Assembly (NCBI GenBank): GCA_016946835.1
Contig: JACVTC010000037.1
Span: 388,501 to 452,500, forward strand
Source of the DNA: Neocallimastix lanati (nom. inval.)
Lineage: Eukaryota > Neocallimastigomycota > Neocallimastigomycetes > Neocallimastigales > Neocallimastigaceae
Reading direction: 5' to 3'
Length of the DNA stretch: 64,000 nucleotides
Shown here: in pieces, positions 48,664-63,180 of the stretch
Position numbering within the stretch: position 1 is the first letter of the stretch
How the letters are laid out: every line of letters starts with the position of its first letter
The notes under the pieces: model-generated
The model's input: the letters and a program-made list of their open reading frames with translations, nothing else
The model's database searches: none
Told to the model about the DNA's origin: nothing
Translations under genes and position numbers: made by a program

Positions 48664-51600
48664 TCAAAGTTTTAATTCCTTCAAGATAGCCAAACATATT
48701 TTTTTATATTTCCAAAGATTACCAGAAATTCTTCTAAATTGTATTCCATGTAAATTAAGCCAAGGAATACGGACAATGGCAATTTCAAAACGAATTGTTT
48801 GATTTTGATTGAGACCTTGCTGTTGTTTAAGTATAGTATTTAAATTAGAAGAAGAATTAGGTAATGATTTTCTAATGGAATTACTATTGAAAATACCATT
48901 ACTATTACTACTACCACTACCACTACCATTACTATTACTATTATTATTATCATTTGTAGTAACAGTAGCGGTAGCTGTTGCTGGCGTAATCATTGTAAGC
49001 CCTCCATAACCATGACCATAAACATGACCATAACCAAAACTATGACTATTTATCATTTCTGAAGGTGAAGCGACTGAAACTACAGGAGTTGGAGGTTCTA
49101 TCGTGATAAAGGAAGGTGCTTCCATTAAAGAAGTATTAAAATTATCTGAAGATGAATAATCATCAAAGGTATCATCTAAAATATTTAATATTCTATTATT
49201 TGAATTTATTGTTTGACTGGTATTGATATTGGTGTTGGTGGTTTTATCGCTATTGATAGTACTACCATTTGAACTACCATTACTATTACCATTACTATTA
49301 TTATCATAATTATTACCATTATTATTACTATCATAATGATGATTATGATAAGATATAGGGTTTTGAAGACTATTTTTATCTTTATCACTGTTTCTATCAC
49401 CATCTCTTTCTTTTATTTCCATAGTAAAAGATATCTTATGATTTAAAGGTTGAGAACTATGAGATATAGAACGTTTAAAATGACTTATTTTAGAAGGCTC
49501 ACCGGTTGTAACGGTTAACCCATTAAAACTTTTAGTCATTTCAAGATAATCTTGTTGTAGAGCACTTTGAGGATATTTTAAACTTTGATGACTGGAACTA
49601 CTACCTCTTCCTGGTATAAAGTTTATTAAGTTATCATTATCATTAATAATAATACTAGAATTTGAAGTTTCTTTTGAAGAAGAAAAGGATGAATAGGATG
49701 GGATGGAAAGAGGAGGACTGAAAAGTTGTGAAGAAGTAGAAGAGGCTACAGGTCCTGGTGGATTAATAATAGAAGATTGGGATTGATTTTTGGAACGGGA
49801 TTGATTTAATGAAGATATATAATTGGATTTGGAATTAATTTCCGTTTTTGATTTAGATTTAGATTTGGAATTAGAATTAGATTTGGAACTAGATTTGGAA
49901 TTAGAATTGAAGTTAGAATTGGAATTGGAATTAGAATTAGAATCCGAATTAGAATTGGAATTGGAATTAGAATTAGAATTGGAGTTAGAACTGGAATTGG
50001 AATTGGAATTGGAATCCGAATTAGAATCTGAATTTAAATTTATACTATTATTGCTATCATTCCATTTACTATTAATCATATTAGCCCATTTTTCTTTTCT
50101 ATTTTTTATTCTAGATTTTATTTTATCCTTAAGACTCAATAGAGAATTAGAATTCGAATTACTATTAGAATTCGAATTAGAACTGCTTTTAGAATTTCTT
50201 TTAGAATTGTAACTGGAATTAGAATTTGAATTGGTACTAGTATGAATTGAATTGATATCATTATTATCATTTTCACTAAAACTACGAATACTATCGGATT
50301 CAACATCGGTAATCATTTCTACACTTAAATTTTGATTAGAACTGGTGTGATTAGTATTAGTATTGGATGAGGTAGTCTCTGATTTTGATTTCGGTTTGAA
50401 ATGAATACTATTACGAAAACTTTTTTTCAATTTTGGTCTGGATTTTAACAGTTTAATACCACTATCTAATTTACGATTATACTTAATATTAGCCATACTT
50501 TTACTTTTATTGATAATTTTGGAACTTCCATCAGAAGACGTCACGGTGAACGTCTGACCAGGATTCAATGACATTGTGGACATAGCCATACCACCAGTAT
50601 TACTACTACTACTAAAGGATGATCTAGGATTCATCATCATCATTACTGTACCATCCATGGTCGTCATACCCAAATTTGAATTAGAAGGCTTTTTCCATAT
50701 TGCCGACGACTTATTACTCAATTTTGAGGAAAACATATTGATAAAACTTTTGGAATGAAGTCGATGACTTGTTTTATTACTATGTTTATCATTATTATCA
50801 ATCGTTGTTGTTGTTGTTGTTGTGGTGGTCGTTGCATTTGTCGCCGTTCCATTTGTCATCTTTGCATTTGTATTTATGGTTTTATTTGTCGCCATATTAT
50901 TGATTGATTTTTCCAATTCTAGATTAAACGTTTCCGTATCCATACTGTAACTACTGACAAAAGAGGAAGAGCCATCTACTGATTGGAAAGAATTAGTATT
51001 GAGACCGGTAATATCTGAAGTATACTCACATTGGAAAAATCCTGGCATTTCCACATAAAAGAGACCAAATTTAACCAATGTATTTATAATAGAATGACGA
51101 ATTTCCGTAGGACTATGAGTTGATGTATTACTGACACTGAAAAGACCTTTCAAGTTAACATTCTTTATAAATTGATCAGCACGACCCAAAGTAATTGGTA
51201 TTTTAAATTGAAAGGGTGATGTTGTTAACATATCTGTCAAAGAAATATCACTGGTACTCTCTTGACTATGTTGTCGACGATGACCTAATTTCATTTGTTC
51301 AAAAGAAATAGGATGATAAAGGGATTGACGACTATTAAAACTATGATTACGTGGATCTCGTGAATCACGTGAATCTCCACTTCCTAATTTTGAAATTTCT
51401 AAATTACGAATGGATGACGGTGGTGAAACATAATAACCAGAATAACCGGTTTTCGTATTCTGACTACTATTACTATTGCCACTAATACTACCATTTATAC
51501 CATTACTACTAGTATTTATACCATCTAATAGGTTGGCAGAGGCTGTTGTTCCATGATTAGAATTATTCATTTTCGTAAACGACTTTCCGATGGCATAACT

Positions 51601-54351
51601 AAATCGCTTTAAATTAGAAAAAGATTTACGACGAGAAGCCTCATTACTACTACTATCATCCTTTTGAACGATCATCGAATGACGAGTAAGATCACGTACA
51701 TTAGGAGTAATGGAAGTCATGGCAAGAGACATCTCTATAGGTTCTTGATATTGTGATATATTAGAACGTATCATTGAAGTGGAGATGGCTCTTGGTTTAG
51801 CCGTGGCAGCAATCTTAGGAATAGGAAGCATTTGATTTTCAATAGATGAATTCTTGCCATTACTATTTGGCTTTTGATTTTCAATATCTGAATAAGGCGT
51901 AATATTATTTACTTCTAAATTTAATGATTTTCTTGTTTTCAATTCCTTTTTCATCTCATCTTTCTTAGAACGACTAGGACTACGACTATGACTGTGACTG
52001 TGACTATGTCTATGACTATGATTTTTCTTACCATTCGTTAAACTACTATTAAATTTATTCTTTGATTTAATATTAATAATATTTTTAAATGGTTTTCTCT
52101 CCCTACTACTATTAGAATCCTTATCCTTTAAAATGGAAGAATTACTTTCATTTTCTGTCATATTAATATTCTCATTAACAATTGTTGTTGTATTACTACT
52201 ACTATGATCACTCTTGATACTTTTTGAAGCTGGACTTGGATTTGAACCACTCTTTCTTTTATTATTATTATATTTATTATTATTATTATTGTTATTATCA
52301 TTATTATTATTATTATTTGATAAATATTTAATAGGACTTGGAGAAGAAAAGGATCGCCTTGAAGCAAGTGGTGAACTTTGTTGACTATTGTTTTGAAGCG
52401 TTTCTTTTGAAAGTTGTTGTTGTTGCAATTGAGGTTGTAGTTTTGGTTGAGTTGGAAGTACTTGTAATTTAAGTTCACTAGATTCTACCATACCGGTAGT
52501 AGTATTAACGATAACAGTTTCACCATTAGAACTAGAACTATGACTATGGTTAGGACTATGACTATGGTTAGAACTATGGGTATGAGTAGGTGTAGGAGTA
52601 GAAGAAGGAGAAGTAGGAGAATGGTGAACTGGAGTCAAAGAATTATAGGTATACTTATCTTTAATACTCTCCCGTTGACTATGAGTATTACTATTAACTT
52701 GTGTTGAATTCCTACTCCTACCATTAGTATTACCAATAGTGGTATTGGTATTGATATTCTTATTCATATTAATAGAATCAGTACTAAATTTATCATAATC
52801 ACCAAGCGATTCTACAATACTAGCATCTAAAATGACATCAGAATCCATTTTAATATATTCATCTTCCTTGGATTCCAATGTTTCAGCAATATGTTCTGTA
52901 TAATGATTAATAGAATCTTCAGTAGTGGTAGTAGGAGATATTTCAAATTTAATATCTTCATTTCGTTGTTCCATATCCACAGGTTCAGTTTCCACTTTAA
53001 TGGTTGCTACTGGAACTGGATTAGGAGGATGATCTTCAACATCAAGAGAAGTGGCATTAACAGTGACAACCGTTGTCATGGTATCATCATTAGATTCAAT
53101 AGTTGCAGGTATTGTAGGTGTATCAGTTTCATTTAAGGTAGATACAGTAGTAATATTACTATCATCATTTTGAACAATACCATCACGAATGATAGCATCA
53201 GAAAGCTTAATATCATGATTCTTATAATTATTCAATTGATTAGCATGATGTAAAGCGGCAGTTTGATTTTGCATTTCCATAGAAATTTTATATTTTTCTA
53301 TACGTTCTAATTTTTCTAATACTAAATAATAGATATTCACAATGGGAAGAATATGTTTTGTGGGTTGACTCTCATCATCTGTCGAAAATGAATTACTTAA
53401 ACTGGAAGAAGAAAAAGAACGATTGATACTTTTGATACTACCACTACGGTTATTGATTCCACAAGATTTTCTATTGCGCTTTCTTATTAAATTTAAAAAA
53501 TTAAAATTTTCAGAATCTTTGGAAAAGTTCATTGAAATATATTGCTCAATGGTATGACTAATCTCTTCTGGTGAACCAAATCCAAATCCTTTCATATTTT
53601 TGATGACATGCATATCCAAAGGAAGGGTCAATGGAGCTCTTGGTAGTATATAATTATTTAAAGGAGCATCATAACCTTTCAAAATCCAAGGATGAGATTT
53701 AATTTTATCCATATTTATTCTTTCCTTGGAGTTCACTTTTAACATTTGAGATAATAAATCAACACATTCTATTATAATAAAATATATACGTATATTTAAC
53801 ATATATAATTATATATATATATATATTAATTATAATAAAACATTAACATTGATCATTGATTAAAATTATTAAAAAAAAAAAAAAAAGGACTATTGATTAT
53901 TGAATCTTATTTTATACATATATCTATTAATTTAATCATAGATGTCAATTTAATGTTGGAATGAATATTAAAAAAATTTTTTTTTTACCTGTGGATAAAT
54001 AATATGGATAATCTACTCTTCCCGCCTTAATTTTTTGATATAAAACAGGCATACTTTCATCATCGAAGGGAACTTTACCACATACCAATACATACAATAT
54101 AATACCCTTGATGAACAATATGATTTATATATTTAATAATATATATATATGATGATGATAATAAATAAAAATTATTAATGTATTATCATAAAAAAAATAA
54201 AAAATATACATATATACATATATACATATATATATTAAAAATTTTTAATTTAAATCTATAAATGACTTACAATACTCCATATATCAACCTCTGGTCCAAT
54301 ATATTCTTTAGCATTTAATAATTCTGGAGCTATTAATTAATATAAATTATT

Positions 54352-54387
<36 letters not shown>

Positions 54388-55578
54388 ATTATTATTATTA
54401 TTTATAATAATAGGTAAAAAGTTTTCAAATGAAATAAAATTTAAACTTACCAGCAAAATATAAACTACCACAAAATGTTTTTAGTAGATTATTAGTATCA
54501 TATAAATTGGAAAGACCGAAATCAATTAATTTAATTTCACCGTTTTCATCAATCAATACATTTTCAATTTTTAAATCCTGATAATCAATTATATAAAAAT
54601 ATATATATATATTTATATATTAGAATATATAATTCCTATCTATTTTAGTTTATCAAATTATCAAATTTTCACTATTATTAATTAAATATTTACTCTATGA
54701 ACAATTGAATTTTGATGACAATAATCTGATTTTATTTATTTAAATTAAAAAGATAATTAGTAATAATTATAGATATTAAAAAAAATTTTTTTATTAATAA
54801 ATAAGTTTTTTTTTTTTTTTTTTTAAATTATTTCAAATAATTTATAATTAAAAAAAAAAAAAAAAAAACTATTGTTAATTATTTGAAATAATTTAAAAAA
54901 AAAAAAAGTAATAAGGCATTATATAAAATAAATTTATATTAAATTATTTTTAGCATTTAATTCTATTTCTTGTTATTCTTTTTTATTTCTGGGATAAGTT
55001 TTAAACTTACCAACAGCAGAAATTATTTCTCGTATAAATTTACGAGCATGATGTTCCTTCAAACGACCATGACTAATGATATAATCCAACATTTGACCTC
55101 CATTAACATATTCAAAAAAGAAATAATAATAGTTATCCCAAATTACAAATTTATCCATAAAAGCAATATGGGGATGATGTAATAAAAGCACAATGGCTGC
55201 TTCTCTCAATATTCTATTTTCTTTAATTTCTTGAGTACTTGCAGTTTCTTTAGGATAAAGTTCTGGAAATTGATCCAATGAAGTTGTTGAATCTATAATA
55301 ATAGGTTCATCTGTTGGTTCAACCAAATTATTATTACTATCTCTTGCCTTATAACACGGTCTAGGCATAATTTTACAAGCTCTCTATGATAATTTTATTT
55401 TTAAATAATAATAATTATAATAATAATAATTAAATAATTAAATATATATTAATACAATTTTCTAGAATTAAATATATCTATTAAACTCAAATAATTAAAT
55501 TATTATCTTAATTTCTCTTTTAAATTTAAAAATAAATAAAATAGAATATAAATATAAATATAAATAAAATAAAATAAA

Positions 55579-55623
<45 letters not shown>

Positions 55624-56003
55624 AAGAAAGAAAAAGAAAAAGAAAAAAAATAAATAAATAAATAAATTTAAAAATAAAATCAAAATAATAATTATATTAT
55701 TAATACCATTATCTCTTTATTTTTTCTTTCTTTTTTTTTTTTTTTTTTTTTAATAAAACTTACTTTTTCACCTGTTTTTTGATGAATAGCAATTTTAACT
55801 TTTCCCATACTCCCTTGACCAATTGTTTTAGCCAATCGATAATCTCCTATAATCTTTCTCGGTTTCAACATACCATCTTTATCTCGATTATATTGAGCAT
55901 CCATTGGAGACATTGGATCACCTCCTTTATTATGATTTGAATTCATTTTTGAAGCATTTTTGGCTAAAATATCAGCATCAGATAGTGAACGCCTATGAGT
56001 CAT
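48664..56003 (-). CDS. KIN1: Kin1/MARK-family serine/threonine kinase, seven exons
   Basis: Model: complement(join(48664..53768, 53989..54106, 54271..54329, 54451..54577, 54694..54725, 55011..55383, 55764..56003)), 2017 aa. All six introns have GT...AG ends (donors GTAAGT, GTAAAT or GTAAAA) and the phases agree at every junction. The kinase domain lies at about 54-320: glycine loop GQGSMGKVK (62-70), Lys84 in RACKIM, HRD split by intron 3 (Asp216), N221, DFG at 234-236, T-loop LLKTFCGS with Thr249, and AAPE at 257-260. The C-terminus has a KA1 domain ([24 protein letters not shown]...). The motifs match fungal Kin1 and animal MARK/PAR-1, which act in polarity and growth at the cell cortex. 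The 1.6-kb-residue middle is Ser/Asn-rich, low complexity and probably disordered, making the protein about twice as long as yeast Kin1. Start: first ATG of the first exon. Confidence 0.93.
49817..50040 (-). repeat. in-frame Ser/Asn/Lys hexanucleotide tract in the kinase gene
   Basis: Imperfect 6-bp repeats of the AATTCN-AAT type encode alternating Ser and Asn with Asp and Lys substitutions. It lies in the disordered middle of the kinase and is a likely site of length variation. Confidence 0.85.
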
Positions 56004-57751
56004 TCTGAATATTTATTTTATATATTGTATGTAACTGTTGATAACTTTCAAATTATTTATCTGAAGTGGTACAATTATGTTCTTTTTAGATTATGTATTG
56101 CTTCTTTTTATTATTATTATTATTATTATTATTTATTATTATTATTATTAAATAATGTTCTCTTAAATATTTTGAATAAAATATAAATTATTAATTATTA
56201 ATTAATAAAATGTCAATTTTTAGAATTATAGATTAAATTTTATTATAATTCAGTACTATATTTATATTATTATTTATAGAATATAAAATACATATTTCTA
56301 CATATAAAATATATAATTTATTAATAAATTTAGTTATATATTCAATTTACCATTATAATATATATTTACCTTTTTTTTAATAAAAAAAAAAAAAAAAAAA
56401 GAAAAAAGAAAAAAAGAAAAAATTTTCTCTTTATATATATGTAATATTATTTAAATTTATATTTAAAATTAATGAATATCAATAATAAAAATGTCTTCAG
56501 TTATTAAAAGTTATACTATTTTTATTATAACTTTGCCTATAGAATGAAAAATCTTTATCTTGGTAAATATTATATAATCATAATTATATTTATTTTTTTT
56601 TTTAATAAAAAAAAAAAAAAAAAGGGTATTCGTTGAAAGACTTAATAAATAAAATTAATCTATATCAAAACTAAATAGAAGGCAACTTAAAAATAAAATA
56701 TTAAATTATTATTATCATTAGAAATTGTTTTAATATGTCTAACAATTAGTTTTTTTTTTTTTTTTTTTTTTTGATATTATTAAATTTGAATAAAAAAGTA
56801 ATTGAAATTAAATAAATGATTGTTTAATAAATTATTTGAGCATTGTGAGCTAATTTATTTAGCATTAAAATAAACTTTTTATATGAATATATATTATATG
56901 CTATTATATTAGAAATATTTCTTTTAATGAAAATAGTTTATTTTTATTATTGGCAATAATATTTTAAAATATAGCTTTCTTCAAAAAATGATTGATGTAT
57001 TTATATTCCAATAAATAAAATAAGAATATGTTTTATAATTTCTTATATCTTTTAAATTTTATATATAATTAGTAAAAATAATTTTATTTATATATATATA
57101 TATATATATATACAATTTAAAAGTCACTATATTATGAAAAAATATTTTGATATTTTGTCTTATTAGTCAAATATAATTATTCAATCTGTTTTTTTTTTTT
57201 TTTTTTACTTTATATTTAAATAAGTATTAATAAAAAAAAATAATTATATATATATATATATTCTATTTACTTTTTGTTTTTATGATAAATATAATTGATA
57301 TAATTATTTAATTATTATTATTATTATTATTATTTAAGATTTATATAAGTATATAATAAGATAAAATGAAATTGGTTTATATATATATTCAAGAATACAA
57401 TAAAAAAAAATATAAAAATACAATAATAAATAGAAATATTAAATATTAAATTATTTAACAGTTAATAATATAATTAGTTTAATTTATAAAATCAAATATA
57501 TAATTTTTATTCATTCTTACATCTTACAGTAAAAAAAAAGAGTCTTTTAAAATAAAATTTTTTAATTATTAATAATTTCGATTTATCATAAATTAAATAT
57601 AATGTTTTTATATTTCAATTAAGGAATATACAAAAATATAAAATATTGATTTGAAAATAATTTAACAGTACTAATAAAGTACAATATTATATTTCCTCCT
57701 ATTTTTCTTTTTTTTTTTCAAAAATTTGATACTTAATTATTGATTTATAAA

Positions 57752-57785
<34 letters not shown>

Positions 57786-58490
57786 ATAAAAAAATTTACA
57801 ATGAACAAAAAATGTATATATTAAATATTATTAATACATTGAAATACATATATATAAATCTATTTATAAAATTTAATATAAAATAATTAATATATTGTAA
57901 ATATAAAATAAAAAAAAAAAAAAAAAAAAAAATTAAAAATTTAAAAATATTAAATTATTTTTAATATATATGTCATACAAAAATTTTATTATATAATAGA
58001 ATTAAAAAAAAAAAAAAAAAAAAAAAATTAATTAGTTTATATATTTAAGACTATATATTAAAAAAGGCAGAATACATAAAGATAAAAAATATTTTATAAA
58101 AAGTATAATTTTATACGTATATTAACAATATTTATATACACAATATACATAACCTATGTAAATATATTTGGTATTTAAACAAAAGATGAAAAACTTACAC
58201 TATGCTATGCAAATATATATATATAACGTAAAGTTTGAAAAGAATAGAATACTTTAAAAACTTTACAAAAAGTTACTTTCCCTTAATTAAAGTGACCTTT
58301 TTTAAATTAAACAAAAAATATATATATATTAATATATAAATATATATGAATATTAATCATATTAATAATATTCATTTTAAATAAGTTATAATTAATTAAT
58401 TAATTAATTAATTATAATAAAAATTTAATTCATAAAATAAAATTTATTGTAAAAACAATTATATCAATTATTTATTATTTTAATTATTTA
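56004..58490. other. AT-rich region upstream of the kinase gene
   Basis: Contains TTA repeats (56107-56150, 57307-57332), several A and T homopolymers and TA runs. No gene is seen on either strand. The kinase promoter lies at the left end. Confidence 0.55.
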
Positions 58491-58762
58491 TATATTTTAT
58501 TTATTTATTATTCATTTATTATTTATTATTTATTTATTGATTATTATTTATTTATTTATTTATTTATTATTTATTTATTTATTTATTCACTTATTCACGT
58601 ATTTATTATTTATTTATTACTTATTATTTATTCAATTATTTATTATTATTTATTATTATTTATTTATGTATTATTATTTATTATCTATTTATTATTTATT
58701 ATTATTTATTTATTATTTATTATTTATTATTTATTATTTATTATTTATTATTATTTATTAAT
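58491..58762. repeat. TTATT/TTTA low-complexity block
   Basis: About 270 bp of irregular TTTA and TTATT units with phrases TTATTCACTTATTCACG and ATTACTTATTATTTATTC. Similar units appear in reverse complement at about 59930-60320. Confidence 0.9.
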
Positions 58763-59925
58763 ATATGAATTTAATTTAATTTTTTCTTTGGATAATAAAA
58801 ATTATTATATCAAATATATATATTAATTATATATTATTACTATATTCAAAATATTTAATAAAAGTAAATATTTAAATTGTTATATCATATTTTTAATATA
58901 TATGATATCAATTGTATTCATTATTTAATTAATGATATACAATATATAATATATACTAAATATAATATATAATCTGATATATAATATATGATAACTAATA
59001 GATAATTTAAATTTTTAAATTTTTATATATTATATATTATACAATACACAAAAAATAATTTTAAAAAAATTTATAAAAAAAAAAATTTTTTATCATTAAT
59101 ATTAAAAATATTCAGTATAACACATATATTAACATATATTTTATATTCATCTATAATAAATATAAATTATATATATTAAAATAGTTTTCCCTTCAAAATA
59201 GATTTCATATAATATATAAATTATCGAAAATTTTTTATTTTATCTTTGAATTTATATAATTAATATATAAGAATATGTATATTACAATAAAAAAATAAAT
59301 ATAAATATTAATATAAATTAAATAAATGTTAAATAATAAAAATTAAATAAATAATACATACTTAATAATAAATAATTGAATAATAAATAATAAAAAATAA
59401 ATAAATATATAAATACTAAATAATAAATAATAAATAATTAATTAATTAATAGATAATAAATAATAAATAAATAATTATAAATATAAAACGAAGTAATAAT
59501 TTTTCAATTATTAGCTATAATTATTTATTTTCCTCTTGAAATGCTCTATTATAGCTATTTTATTTGAAAAACATCGTTAATAGAACAAGAAAAAAAATTT
59601 TTTTACCTGTTGTGAAATATTAATATTCAGAATATTTATTTCTTTATATAGAAATATATTATAGAATAAAAAAAAAAAAAAAAAAAAAAAAAAAAGAAGG
59701 AAAGAAAAAAAAATTTAATATTAATTTTTTTAATTATTAATATATTAAATATATTTTTTTTTATTTTCACTATTATTATTAATATTTGTAATTTTGTAAT
59801 ATTTATATTATTTTATATGTAACATATATAAATGAATACACAGAATAATTTATTAGAATTAGTTTTATATTATTAAATTATTTTAAAAAAATGATCGAAA
59901 TTTTGATAAATAAATATTAAATATT
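58763..59925. other. AT-rich spacer
   Basis: No gene is seen. A short AAATAAT-type block lies at 59320-59480. Poly(A) at 59669-59695. Confidence 0.5.
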
Positions 59926-60420
59926 AAATATTAAATAATATATAATAAATAATAATAAATTAATAATAAATAATAAATAAGTAAATAAATAAGTGAATGA
60001 ATAATAAATAATAATAAATACTTAATTGAATAATAAATAATAAATAATAAACAATAATTGAATAATAAATAATAAATAATAAACAATAATTGAATAATAA
60101 ATAATTGAATAAATAATAAATAATTGAATAAATAATAATAATAAATAAATAATAAATATGTAAATAAGTGAATAAATAAATAATTAATTAAAAAATAAAT
60201 AATTAAAAAATAAATAATTAAAAAATATATAATAAATGATTGAATAATAAATAATAAATATTAAATATTAAATAAATAAATATTATATAATAATTATAAA
60301 TAATAAATAAATAAATAATAAATAAATAATATATAATAAATAAATAAATAAATAATAAATAGTAATGAATTATTAATAATAAAGTATTAAATAAAATATC
60401 AACAATATATATCAATAATA
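59926..60420. repeat. AATAAATAAT low-complexity block
   Basis: About 490 bp of AATAAAT and AATAAT units with phrases such as AAATAAGTGAATGAATAAT and AATAATTGAATAATAAATAA, the reverse complement of phrases at 58491-58762. Open frames here are composition artefacts. Confidence 0.9.
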
Positions 60421-60622
60421 AATATCAATAATCGTTAATTCAGTTAATATAATTATAAATGATAAATAGATAGTTATATGTTTTATTTTCAAGTCTTTTT
60501 TTTTTTATAATATTATTTCATATTTAAATATCTATCATGGCTAAAATCAATATCTTATTCTATCTTTCAGTTTATAATATATTATATAATTATTCTACCT
60601 AATTATTTTTATTTTTAATGGA

Positions 60623-60667
<45 letters not shown>

Positions 60668-60698
60668 ATATTTGTGTAACCTTCATTCAAAGAATTCT

Positions 60699-60740
<42 letters not shown>

Positions 60741-62269
60741 AAAATTAAAATTAAAATTTAACAAATTAATATTGTTTTCCTAAAAGGTTAAAATTTTGTT
60801 TTAAAATAAAAGTAAATTTACAGAAATAAAGATATTAAGTAGAAAGAACAATGAAGATAGTTATTATTCATAAATTATAAATATATATCATAAATTTATA
60901 TATATATTTATTAATAATTAATATACGTTTAAATATATGTAAACTTTTTATTTTATAAATTAGGTTATTTTATGGAAAATAATAATAATTATATATAGCT
61001 TTTATGATAAAAAGATTTCATCCATTGATTATTTATTATATATGATAATTTTATTATTTCATTAATAAAAAAAAAAGTGATTGAGATATTAGTTATATTG
61101 AAATAAGTATATTGAAATAAATAGTTAAATGTATTGCAATAATTTATTTATTGTCATAGATTCTTTTATCCTTTACATAATTTTACCAATTAATTTTATT
61201 ATACTGCAAGTAATAAAACTAATCATCAAATAATTATTGACCTTTAAGTTAATTAATTAATTGCAATAAAATTTTATAATAAAAAATTATATCTATGATA
61301 TGATGGTGTTTTATTTTATAATAATACTATTCATTTCTTATTGGAATTATGATTTTATATATATATAACAATGAGATTTAATAATAATAACAACAATAAT
61401 AATTAATGAATAAATAAATAAAAAAATAAAGGTATTTTAATCATATCATGTGAAATTTAATCTTTTTTTGAGAATAAAACAAAAATTATTATAATATATA
61501 TTTTATTATAATTATAGTTTTATTATATATTGTTTAATTATTTAAATGATTATTATAAAAATTATTGATATGCGGGACTTTTATGTGCAATAATTTATAA
61601 GCAGTGGGTTTTAAATAATGGTAGTTTAGTAAATTTTATTAATAAAATTATAATATTCTTACAATTAAAATAATCATTCTAATTCCTAAAATTTTACAAG
61701 AGAGTTCTCTATTTCTAATATTAATAATCTAATCTATTTATAAGAAATAGGTATTATATTAATTATATATTCTAATATATAGAACTATATTAATTTTATA
61801 TGAATTAAAGTATTAAAATTATTATAATTATAATAATATATATTGAAATAAAATAAAATAAAATAATTATTATCAAAAAGATATAAATATTTAATATAAA
61901 ACAAATATGTTACTACACATATTTGTTATATATCATTATAATCATTATATGATCAGAAGATTTGTATTAAATTTATGATTTTTAACATAGATTTATTCAT
62001 TATACTTTATTTATTTATTCAATTCATCTTATGAAATTTTAACATTATTATTATAAAAAGACTAATAATTTAATAAATTCATGTTAAACAATAATAATAT
62101 TAATTATCAATTAAAAACAAATTAAAATTCATTATCATAATAATTAATCAAAATGGAGAAAAAAAAATTTAATAATGAAATAATAATTAATATTTATGTA
62201 TTTTATTTGAAACAAAAACAAAAAACATAAAAATAAAATTAAAATATATAGAAATAAATACAAATAATA
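60421..62269. other. AT-rich region
   Basis: Two long A runs (60631-60664 and 60704-60738). No gene longer than a few tens of codons is seen on either strand. Confidence 0.5.
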
Positions 62270-63180
62270 TAATGAAAAATTTCTTTTATTAATAATTACT
62301 TTATTATATGATAATAATTTATATTAGCCTTTATTATTTTGTTTTTATTAATAAATATATATAATTTAGTGAAAAATCTCTATTATAAGAATTACTTTAT
62401 TATATAATAAAAATGTATATTATATATATTTAAATGAAAAATTCTCTTTTATAAGAATTACTTTATTATTTTATTGCATAATAAAAATGTATATTACACT
62501 TAATTATATATATTTATTAATAAAATAATAATAAAGAAAAATAATTAAGTGTAATATACATTTTTATTATGCAATTAAGTAATTCTTATAAAAGAGATTT
62601 TACATTAAATTATATATATTTATTAATAAAATAATAATAAAGAAAAATAAGTAAGTGTAATATACATTTTTATTATACAATTATTTTAATTCTTATAAAA
62701 GAGTTTTTTCACTTAATTATATATATATATAATAATAAAATAATAATAATAATAAAATAATAAAGTGAAAAAACTCTTTAATAAGAATTACTTTATTGTT
62801 TAATAAAAATGTGTATTACACTTAATTATTTATATTTATTAATAAAATAATAATAAAGAAAAATAATTAAGTGAAAAATTCTCTTTTATAAGAATTAAAA
62901 TAATTTATTAATAAATATATATAATTTAATGAAAAATCTCTTTTATAAGAATTAAAAAAAAAAAATGTATATTACTCTAAATTATTTTTCTTTATTAATA
63001 AATATATATAATTTAATGAAAAAATCTCTTTTATAAGAATTAAATAATTACATAATAATAATATATATTATACTTTATTACTTCATTATTATTTTTTATT
63101 TTATTTTATTTTATTTATAAAATATTAAAATAAATCTCTATTATAAGAATGATTTAATTGCATGATAATTATATAGATCA
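62270..63180. repeat. cluster of large palindromes (foldback units)
   Basis: The phrases TCTCTTTTATAAGAATTA and AATAAAAATGTATATTACAC recur in both orientations many times. The clearest palindrome is 62443-62597: TCTCTTTTATAAGAATTA...AATAAAAATGTATATTACAC pairs with GTGTAATATACATTTTTATT...TAATTCTTATAAAAGAGA around an A/T-rich centre. A second pairs AATTCTTATAAAAGAG (about 62688) with CTCTTTAATAAGAATT (about 62774), through AAAAAACTC/GAGTTTTTT and GTGAAAA/TTTTCAC. There is no coding content. It may be nested MITEs of one family. Confidence 0.75.

Noticed and set aside
59600-59625. ACAACAGGTAAAAAAA-like donor site on the minus strand, possible 5' UTR exon of the kinase gene
   Set aside because: No matching acceptor or exon could be fixed near 56003, and a GTAAAA in this composition is expected by chance.
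60538-60603. 21-codon frame starting MAKINILFYLS
   Set aside because: Too short, no supporting context, and expected by chance in this region.
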